From assembly GCF_016463975.1 (NCBI RefSeq), contig NZ_JAEMNX010000014.1, positions 81,276-145,275 of the forward strand: a DNA stretch of 64,000 bases, written 5' to 3'. The position numbers and the translations under genes were made by a program. The notes beneath the pieces are model-generated. The model ran no database searches. It was given only the letters and a program-made list of their open reading frames with translations, and was not told the origin of the DNA. This document shows, piece after piece, positions 57,510-64,000 of the stretch (the stretch's first letter is position 1; each line of letters opens with the position of its first letter). This DNA is from Marinomonas transparens (GTDB taxonomy: Bacteria > Pseudomonadota > Gammaproteobacteria > Pseudomonadales > Marinomonadaceae).

Positions 57510-60338
57510 ATGTACCAAACTGGACAAAGATGGAGCAGCCGCAACGAGCCTGATCTCGGCGTTGGCATGATTATCGAAAAACAAAATCGATCCTTTACGA
57601 TACATTTCCCTGATGCGGAATCTGATCGCCAATATTCAAGCAGCCAGACCAGTCTAGTTCGACGCACCCTAACGGTCGGAGACCAATTACATTACCAAGA
57701 CGACACCTTCACCGTACTCGAAGTAGAAGAAATCGACGGCTTAATCGAATACCGCGTCAGCGACGATGACGACTGGCTCGAAGAATCCCTTATCCAATTT
57801 CCACGTAACGACAAAAACGAGCTGGACTCATTATTAGCGCTCTCACCAGCCCGTCGCATGTGGTTTGACCTACGTCGTCATACCCTAGAACATCAAGCCA
57901 CCCATGCCGCTTCTCAGGTACGTGGTTTAATGGGCCTAAAAGCCGAACTGCTGCCACACCAAATTTACCTTGCCAATGAAATCGCCAACCGTCCACAGGC
58001 ACGGGCTTTACTGTGTGACGAAGTCGGCATGGGGAAAACCCTAGAAGCCGGTTTGATCTTGCACCACCGTCTACTAAACGGCCTATGTAAACGCGTACTC
58101 ATCCTGACACCGACCAACCTACAACACCAATGGTTGGTTGAAATGTTGCGCCGTTTCCACCAGCCCTTCTCCCTGATCAATGAAGCCGTCTACGAAGACT
58201 TCATGGAAGGCGACGACAACCCATTTGAGCAACAACCTTTTGTTATCGCGCCTATCGATTGGGCCAGCCAACACCCGAACGCCACCCAGCACATGCTGGA
58301 CGCAGAATGGGACATGGTTATTGTCGATGAAGCCCACCACCTAGCTTGGCACCCTGAAACCCCAAGTGTGGGTTACCAAGTGGTAGCGCGGTTAGCGGCT
58401 AAAACAGAATCTTTACTCTTGCTCAGTGCGACCCCAGAACAAACTGGCGAACGTGAACACTTCTCTCGTTTGCAGTTATTGGATGCGGATCATTATCATG
58501 ATTTTGAACGCTACCAAGCCCAGCAACAGGAATTCAAACAAGCGGCTGAACTGGCTGAAACCTTGCTGCCGTTCTCCCAAGACGACAACCAAGACGCGCC
58601 ATTAGATTGGCAAACCCTGTTTGCCGATTATTTAACAGAAGTCAAAGCCAAAGATTGGTTTATTGAACTGACCGACGCCAACAACAAGACCCCCAGCCAA
58701 GCCGCCAAAGAAGCCATTAGCTGGCTGATCGACCGTCATGGTACTGGCCGTGAAATGTTCCGAAATACACGGGCCGCAGTGGGTGGGTTCCCTGATCGTT
58801 ACCTGCACGCTTACCCGCTTGAAAACAACGAAGCCTTTGCGTCGGCCAGTCATCACGTACAACCAGAAACCGAAGTCCAAGATGGCCTTTGGGAACAAGA
58901 CCCACGCTGGAACTGGCTAAAAGAATTCCTCGAATGTCAGGCTGAGAAAATCCTCATTATCTGTCACACCGCCGATATGGCCCAATGGCTGAACGACCAA
59001 CTGACCTTTGCTGGCTTTCAAAGTGCCGACTTCCATGAGCAAATGCCACTCATTCATCGCGACCGAGCCGCCGCCTACTTCGCCGACGAAGAAGGCGCAC
59101 AAGTGCTAGTTTGTTCAGAAATTGGCAGTGAAGGTCGTAACTTCCAGTTCAGTCATCACTTAGTCATGTACGATTTGCCAGAACACCCTGACTTGCTTGA
59201 ACAGCGCATTGGTCGCTTGGATCGTCTCGGACAACTTAACGACGTACAAATACACGTACCGTACCTGCAACAAAGTGTGCAAGAACGCCTATTCAACTGG
59301 TACCACCACGCCCTTAACGCCTTCTGCCGCACCACAGGCGTAGGCGACAAAGTAGAAGAAGCCTTTGGCGATAGCCTACATGCCTATTTGCATGGTCAAG
59401 ATGACGACACCAACCTACTAGAAGAAGCGAGGCTTTATCACGAAGCCGTGCTTAAACAAATGGAAGAAGGCCGTAACCGCCTACTGGAAATGAGCTCTTG
59501 CCGACCAGAGCAAGCCAAAGCCTTGATCGAACAGATCAACGACCAAGCTACCCAAGGCCTGCACAACTACATAGAAAAAGTTACCCACGCCTTCAATATT
59601 TATGCGGATTGCATGAACGATGATCCCCAGAAAAGTGCTTGGTTCCTTCGCCCTTCTAGCGACATGATGCTCGAAGCCCTACCGGGCATCGAAGAAGAAG
59701 GCAAAATGCTCATGCTAGACCGTCGCCAAGCCAGCCAGCGAGAAGACGTCGCCTTCGCCACCTGGGAACACCCGCTGATCACCATGCTGATGGACGAAGT
59801 ACAAGGCTTCGACTCCGGCAAACTGACCTCTGCTATTTTACCCATTAGCGCCTTACCAGAAGGCACAGTACTAGTAGAAAGCATGTTTGTGATCGAAGCC
59901 ACCGCTCACCCGCGTTTGAAATTGGCACAATCCCTGCCGATGACGCCAATGTGGCAACTGTCCGACTCCAATAGCAAATTCCTACACCAACAGTTCACTG
60001 CCGATAAATGGGCGGAAAAACTCAAAGGCGTACCAAACCGAGTCGCAGAACAATGGGTCGCCGCCCTGCGTAAAGACCTGATCGAAGTACTGCAAGCTCA
60101 TCAACTGAATGCCCAAGACCAAGCACGCCCTATCGTCCATGCGGCGAAAACGGCTTATCAGCATAAATGTCAGAATGAGATTGAGCGCCTAACCGAGCTT
60201 AAATCCTTCAACTCGGCCATTCGTGATGAAGACATACAGCACCTAGAAAACAACATGCAAGAAGGCCTAGTCCGAATCGACGAACACCAAATTCGCCTAG
60301 ACGCCATTCGCATCATCCTAACCACCAAGCCGGAATAA
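57510..60338 (+). CDS. rapA: RNA polymerase-associated ATPase RapA
   Basis: 942-residue Swi2/Snf2-type translocase that recycles stalled RNA polymerase. Two small Tudor-like domains occupy about 1-105. Motif I is CDEVGMGKTLEAG, motif II VIVDEAHHLAWH, motif III LLLSATPEQ. The second helicase lobe has VCSEIGSEGRNFQFSHHLV and EQRIGRLDRLGQ. A C-terminal RapA region follows from about 640. Codon use is more GC-rich than at 40-50 kb. Followed after three bases by rluA. Confidence 0.97.
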   Translation: MYQTGQRWSSRNEPDLGVGMIIEKQNRSFTIHFPDAESDRQYSSSQTSLVRRTLTVGDQLHYQDDTFTVLEVEEIDGLIEYRVSDDDDWLEESLIQFPRNDKNELDSLLALSPARRMWFDLRRHTLEHQATHAASQVRGLMGLKAELLPHQIYLANEIANRPQARALLCDEVGMGKTLEAGLILHHRLLNGLCKRVLILTPTNLQHQWLVEMLRRFHQPFSLINEAVYEDFMEGDDNPFEQQPFVIAPIDWASQHPNATQHMLDAEWDMVIVDEAHHLAWHPETPSVGYQVVARLAAKTESLLLLSATPEQTGEREHFSRLQLLDADHYHDFERYQAQQQEFKQAAELAETLLPFSQDDNQDAPLDWQTLFADYLTEVKAKDWFIELTDANNKTPSQAAKEAISWLIDRHGTGREMFRNTRAAVGGFPDRYLHAYPLENNEAFASASHHVQPETEVQDGLWEQDPRWNWLKEFLECQAEKILIICHTADMAQWLNDQLTFAGFQSADFHEQMPLIHRDRAAAYFADEEGAQVLVCSEIGSEGRNFQFSHHLVMYDLPEHPDLLEQRIGRLDRLGQLNDVQIHVPYLQQSVQERLFNWYHHALNAFCRTTGVGDKVEEAFGDSLHAYLHGQDDDTNLLEEARLYHEAVLKQMEEGRNRLLEMSSCRPEQAKALIEQINDQATQGLHNYIEKVTHAFNIYADCMNDDPQKSAWFLRPSSDMMLEALPGIEEEGKMLMLDRRQASQREDVAFATWEHPLITMLMDEVQGFDSGKLTSAILPISALPEGTVLVESMFVIEATAHPRLKLAQSLPMTPMWQLSDSNSKFLHQQFTADKWAEKLKGVPNRVAEQWVAALRKDLIEVLQAHQLNAQDQARPIVHAAKTAYQHKCQNEIERLTELKSFNSAIRDEDIQHLENNMQEGLVRIDEHQIRLDAIRIILTTKPE

Positions 60339-60341
60339 GCC

Positions 60342-60968
60342 TTGGTGTTAGATGTACTGTATGAAGACGACTGGTTCGCCGTCATCAACAAACCCGCTAA
60401 CTGCTTATCTGTGCCCGGTCGTGGCGCAGATAAGCTCGATTCCATCCTGCATCGGGCAGAATCTTTATACGGCGAAGCCTACACCATCCACCGACTAGAC
60501 GAAGCCACCTCCGGCTTAATCCTCGTCGCCAAAACCCACGACTGCCAAAAACGCATGAACGCCTATTTTCGGGAACGGGAAGTCACCAAAGAATACCGCG
60601 CCCTACTGCGTGGGCGTTTATTGGGTGAAAAAGGCCAAGTCCGTAAACCCCTACGCTGCGACTGGCCCAACCGACCTAGGCAAATTGTTTGCACCGATGA
60701 ATGGAGCAAAGACTCCATCACCCTATGGGAACCCATCAGCTACGAAGGCAACACCACCCGAGTTCGGTTAACCCCCTTTACAGGTCGTTCTCATCAACTG
60801 CGCGTGCACATGCAAAGCATTGGGCATTCTATTATTGGCGATGAATTCTACGACGACCAATACACACCAGAGAACCACCCTCGGCTTTTGTTGCATGCCT
60901 ATCGGCTGGAGTTTCGGCATCCGTTTACCCAAGCGTGGGTGGCGTTTGTCGCGCCCTGCCCTTTTTGA
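60342..60968 (+). CDS. rluA: Pseudouridine synthase RluA
   Basis: 208-residue enzyme that makes pseudouridine 746 in 23S rRNA and 32 in some tRNAs. The catalytic Asp lies in IHRLDEATSGLI, and CDWPNRPRQ plus TPFTGRSHQLRVHM are characteristic of RluA itself. No ATG is available; it starts at TTG 60342 or GTG 60345, with CGGA upstream within the rapA end. The rapA-rluA pairing is also found in E. coli. Confidence 0.93.
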   Translation: MVLDVLYEDDWFAVINKPANCLSVPGRGADKLDSILHRAESLYGEAYTIHRLDEATSGLILVAKTHDCQKRMNAYFREREVTKEYRALLRGRLLGEKGQVRKPLRCDWPNRPRQIVCTDEWSKDSITLWEPISYEGNTTRVRLTPFTGRSHQLRVHMQSIGHSIIGDEFYDDQYTPENHPRLLLHAYRLEFRHPFTQAWVAFVAPCPF

Positions 60969-61385
60969 GCTACCAAGTAGCTTTGTTCCTTCCCCTTGTT
61001 TTTGTTACCTGAATTAAAGAGTAAGGGGAGGTTAGGATGGGGTTATGTCTTTGTTGGTTCCATTCAAATGCTTTGAGCCATAAGTTTTATTCCGCTCTGC
61101 TGAGCGGGTAACTTTTGCCAAACGATGCAAAAGTAACCAAAAAATCTTTTGTCGGACTTTCAGCCCAAAACGTGTCGTTGCCTTTGTTTAGCATGATTTT
61201 TAGCACAACGATGTTTGACGTAAGGTGTTGATAGGTTCTTCTGGTGTTTGAGGTTCGGCTTTACTGTGTTACGTGAGGTGATCATGGTCGCGCAATCAGG
61301 ATTGCATCGAACGTAGTTTGTCTGGGTTGAGAGTCAGCAAAAAAACGAAAGCTTTAGCTCAGACAATCTGGGCTTAGTCTCTTCT
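60969..61385. other. Gene-free stretch with a hairpin repeat
   Basis: 417 bases between rluA and the trpS-like fragment. All three plus frames carry stops. The only clear structure is the 61107-61138 hairpin. No terminator for rluA is visible. It probably marks a site of past rearrangement. Confidence 0.6.
61107..61138. repeat. Intergenic hairpin repeat (GTAACTTTTGC type)
   Basis: GGTAACTTTTGC / GCAAAAGTAACC pair over 12 positions with one mismatch around an 8-base loop, followed by CAAAAAA. Very similar hairpins recur between genes in many gammaproteobacteria (from memory). Only one copy was noticed in this window. Confidence 0.45.
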
Positions 61386-61658
61386 GTATACACCTTGGCT
61401 TTCCACTCTGATACAGACTATGTCAAGCAACTAAAAGAACACTATCGACTTGGCGGGCTTGGCGACGGTACAACGAAAAAGGTGCTAGAAGAGTGCCTGC
61501 AGGAAATGCTTCGACCAATAAGAGAAAGTAGAAGCCAGTTTTTGAATGATAAAGCCCAACTAATTGATTTTTTAGTCAAGGGAAGCCAAGTCTCTAGAGA
61601 AAAAACATCCAAAGTGCTTTTTGATGTTAAGGACATTTTTGGTCTGAATCTTTTCTGA
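61386..61658 (+). pseudogene. trpS: 3' fragment of a tryptophanyl-tRNA synthetase-like gene
   Basis: An open frame of about 90 codons ends LFDVKDIFGLNLF. Its body (VKQLKEHYRLGGLGDGTTKK, then LEECLQEMLRPIRESRSQF) reads like the C-terminal anticodon-binding end of TrpS. The first 240 or so residues with HIGH and KMSKS motifs are absent, and the frame meets a TAG at 61314. The nearest in-frame start is TTG 61395 without a ribosome binding site. It is probably a relic of a deleted or recombined gene; identification is by eye. Confidence 0.65.
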
Positions 61659-61895
61659 ATATCATTTTTCAAAGTCAGCTTCTAGAAGTTCATTAGCTGA
61701 ATATCTGGAAGCTGATTTCATACTTATGACAATTAAACTTATGCGAGTGCAGCAGAAATAGGTCACATGTAACTCATTCCTGTCCAAAGGCGTGTTTGGG
61801 CAGTTGTTCGACTACAAAGGTGATGCCCAAGTACCATTTAGAGTGATTACTCATCCTAGTTTCTACCAAAGCTTCTGTTCATGGTATGTCACTCA

Positions 61896-62816
61896 TTAGG
61901 AGAAGCTATATTTCAAACGGTGCCACAGGCGGCCGTCAATTGCAGACAATCCTAATGCTATTAATGCCATTCCCAAAACATGAATGAATTCGAGCGATTC
62001 GTTAAGAAATAGCCAACCAAGCAGAACAGCAGACACGGGTACGAGTAGTGTGACCAGCAGTACGTTTGTTGCGCCTGCAAGTTGAAGAATTTTGAAATAA
62101 AGCACATACGCTATCGCAGTGGACGCAACTGCAAGTCCTAGTATAGCTATCCATGTGTTCATGTGTACCTTGTTCACATCGATAGTACCGTCAACAAATA
62201 ACGAAATTGGCAGCAAAATAAGCGTAGAAGCTGTTACCTGTCCTGCCGCTGTAATTACAGGGTTTACCCCCAATGACTTAAATCTACGTCCATATACTCC
62301 CGCAAATGCATAAGATATGGCTGCGCCAACAACGGCAAGTTGAGCCAACAAATTACTATCGCTACCTAACGTGGGTACGCCTATCATTACTGCAACACCC
62401 ACGAAGCCGAGAGCGACCCCGATTAGTTTTAACGGGGTTGGTCGCTCATCAGGCAGTAGAATTCCTGCTACCACTATGGTGAATATCGGTGTTGCGGCAT
62501 TCAGAATCGAGGCGAGGCCTGATGCAATCTGCGTTTGCCCCCATACAATTAGAACAAAAGGGATAACGTTGTTCAGCAATCCCATTCCTAAGAATGCCCC
62601 CCAGACTTTTATACTTTTTGGCAGACGTAAGCCAAGCATCAAAGCTATCCCCCATAGTGTAAGCGCTGCAATCCCTACTCTAAGTGTCACTATGGTTAAT
62701 GGAGGAAGGTCATAGACCGCTACGCCTACAAAGAAGAAAGAGCCACCCCATAAGATGGAAAGTAAGATGAGCATGCCCCATACTTTTGTGTTCATAGAGT
62801 GAATAGCCAAAGTCAT
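61896..62816 (-). CDS. EamA-family (DMT) transporter
   Basis: 306-residue inner-membrane protein with ten predicted helices in two EamA repeats (first around LLSILWGGSFFFVGVAV and ILNAATPIFTIVVAGILLPDE; second around AYVLYFKILQLAGATNVLL and LNESLEFIHVLGMALIALG). Such proteins export amino acids or other metabolites; the substrate is unknown. The frame opens at a TTG (62831), but the ATG at 62816 has GAGG nine bases upstream. Divergent from the LysR gene, which probably controls it. Confidence 0.9.
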   Translation of the reverse strand: MTLAIHSMNTKVWGMLILLSILWGGSFFFVGVAVYDLPPLTIVTLRVGIAALTLWGIALMLGLRLPKSIKVWGAFLGMGLLNNVIPFVLIVWGQTQIASGLASILNAATPIFTIVVAGILLPDERPTPLKLIGVALGFVGVAVMIGVPTLGSDSNLLAQLAVVGAAISYAFAGVYGRRFKSLGVNPVITAAGQVTASTLILLPISLFVDGTIDVNKVHMNTWIAILGLAVASTAIAYVLYFKILQLAGATNVLLVTLLVPVSAVLLGWLFLNESLEFIHVLGMALIALGLSAIDGRLWHRLKYSFS

Positions 62817-62831
62817 AGTAATAATCCTCAA

Positions 62832-62908
62832 ATTAAGTCAATGCGTTTTAACTTAGAGAATACCGGATTGGCTTGACATGAGTAAAATGATTAATAGAAT
62901 ACTTATAT
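62832..62908. promoter_or_regulatory. Divergent control region between the EamA and LysR genes
   Basis: 77 AT-rich bases between divergent starts, the usual site for LysR autorepression and control of the neighbour. It includes AATACTTATATATG ahead of the LysR start; no precise operator is assigned. Confidence 0.4.
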
Positions 62909-63790
62909 ATGAATAAAAATAATATCAATATAAAAATGCTAAAAGTTCTGGTGTCACTCAGAGATACGGGAAGCGTTAGCCGCACAGCCGAGCAACTGCA
63001 TGTTACTCAATCTGCCATCAGTCATACTGTAAAGGCTTTAGAAAGTACTCTAGATACACAGATTCTGATAAGGGAAGCTCGGGGTGTTACCTTAACAGCG
63101 GCAGGCAAGAGTGCGACTGAATCGGCGAATGTGGCTCTTGCGGCTATCAATGATATTTTACAGTTAGCGACGACCGTTATTTCGGGCACGATTCAAGTAG
63201 CAACAGTGAATAGTGTTTCTCGAGTTATTCTTCCAGAAGTTTTGGTTCACACACGTCGAAATTATCCAAATATTGAAGTTAAGCTCTTAATAGGGACAGA
63301 TCAGGAAGTCGAGCAGTGGGTTAAAAGTGGGATTGCTGATATTGGCATAGCCTACAATCTGCAAGCCAAAAGTAGTGAGTTATTAATTGAAGATCAGTTT
63401 TATCTTATTCAAGAACGAGGGCTATCTTCAAGCGCAAACTTAGCATTATCTGATCTTTGCGATAAAGGTTTTGTCATGTCTTCATCTGGCTGTGAGCCGT
63501 TTATACAACAAATCTTTGAGCAGTCAAATCAAGAACTCAACGTCAAAGCAACGGTGTCTGATATAGGCGCCTTGTTTTCTATTGTTGCTTCAGGCTACGG
63601 AGTATCGCTTGTCCCTGGGCTAGCCTTTCCTTATGATTGGAATAAGCAGGTGATGCGACAGCCAATGACGCCTTTCTTAGGTTGCTCATTAAGAATGATG
63701 TCTCCAGAGACGAGTGCGTCAAACGAAGCGGTTCAAGTATTATTGGGGTACATCAGAGAGGTTTCTAAATCTATCAAGATGACCTCTTAA
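62909..63790 (+). CDS. LysR-family transcriptional regulator
   Basis: 293-residue regulator. The N-terminal winged helix is SVSRTAEQLHVTQSAISHTVKALE (seen in two parts about 23-46), and a periplasmic-binding-protein-like effector domain follows (about 90-285; GIADIGIAYNLQ, then IVASGYGVSLVPGLAF). No ribosome binding site is evident. Its divergent position suggests that it regulates the EamA exporter; the effector is unknown. Confidence 0.92.
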   Translation: MNKNNINIKMLKVLVSLRDTGSVSRTAEQLHVTQSAISHTVKALESTLDTQILIREARGVTLTAAGKSATESANVALAAINDILQLATTVISGTIQVATVNSVSRVILPEVLVHTRRNYPNIEVKLLIGTDQEVEQWVKSGIADIGIAYNLQAKSSELLIEDQFYLIQERGLSSSANLALSDLCDKGFVMSSSGCEPFIQQIFEQSNQELNVKATVSDIGALFSIVASGYGVSLVPGLAFPYDWNKQVMRQPMTPFLGCSLRMMSPETSASNEAVQVLLGYIREVSKSIKMTS

Positions 63791-64000
63791 GCAAAATCTA
63801 TTCTGCAGAATGATTCAATCTGCGACTGATGATTCGTCTCGTTATCAAGGCTTTTGCTCAATCATTACATCCATTCCAACCTTATTACGTCTCATCACAA
63901 CATTAGTTTTGAATCTCCTGATATTTGGGTCGTCGAAAAAAAATAAATGGGGTCGGAGTCTGAGGGATCCCCACGAATTTAATATAAATAACAATTAGTT

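Noticed and set aside
63810..63998. 62-codon frame at the right edge
   Set aside because: No ribosome binding site, no family features; it runs through likely non-coding sequence.
1..64000. CRISPR arrays, tRNA or rRNA genes, prophage, complete insertion sequences
   Set aside because: No regularly spaced repeats, tRNA-like cloverleaf, rRNA sequence or transposase/integrase frame was seen when reading the window.

Overview
The window is a 64 kb piece of a marine gammaproteobacterial chromosome, most probably Marinomonas or a close Oceanospirillales relative. This is inferred from gene content and order (a TyrA-AroA fusion beside cmk and rpsA, FabV, RdgC, the rapA-rluA pair, a DctB/DctD-type pair) and from the AT-leaning codon use. 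No rRNA, tRNA, CRISPR array, prophage or intact insertion sequence was seen. Most of the DNA is ordinary core genome.

Layout. 1-10.3 kb: a tightly packed minus-strand operon, proA-nadD-rsfS-rlmH-mrdA-rodA-mltB-rlpA-dacA-ybeD-lipB-lipA, joining cell-elongation and peptidoglycan genes to NAD, ribosome and lipoate genes; lipA runs off the left edge. 10.4-11.4 kb: trmO and a small unknown gene on the plus strand. 11.5-21.3 kb: minus-strand gyrA, serC, pheA, tyrA-aroA fusion, cmk, rpsA. 21.7-29.9 kb: ubiG and a yciK-type reductase, then fabV, a glycosyltransferase, a DUF1289 protein, a YebC/YeeN-type regulator, a PLP aminotransferase and a PlsC-type acyltransferase.

30-45 kb is the sensory and regulatory part: a BaeS/BaeR-like pair; an AEC-family permease followed by a DctB/DctD-like sigma-54 pair; a Fur-box-preceded AraC (PchR-like) regulator with a long-chain flavodoxin; a classical chemoreceptor; gltX; and a two-gene unit of a short chemoreceptor without a sensor domain plus a membrane-anchored helical protein that may be its detached sensor. 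45-61 kb: xni, a DUF4139-like exported protein, a TolC-family channel, apeB, prc, ybfE, tdk, rdgC, a CDF transporter, rmuC, yigZ, and the rapA-rluA pair. 61-64 kb looks less stable: an orphan 3' piece that resembles trpS, an intergenic hairpin repeat, and a divergent EamA exporter/LysR pair.

I did not find an obviously new multi-gene system. The observations most worth a second look are: the AroA half of the TyrA-AroA fusion, which has lost most catalytic residues; a hydrophobic residue (Val) at GyrA position 83; the split chemoreceptor; nested hairpins and a possible small RNA behind the iron-regulated flavodoxin operon; and the trpS relic. Start codons were adjusted where a ribosome binding site or family length argued for a downstream start; several genes use GTG or TTG.
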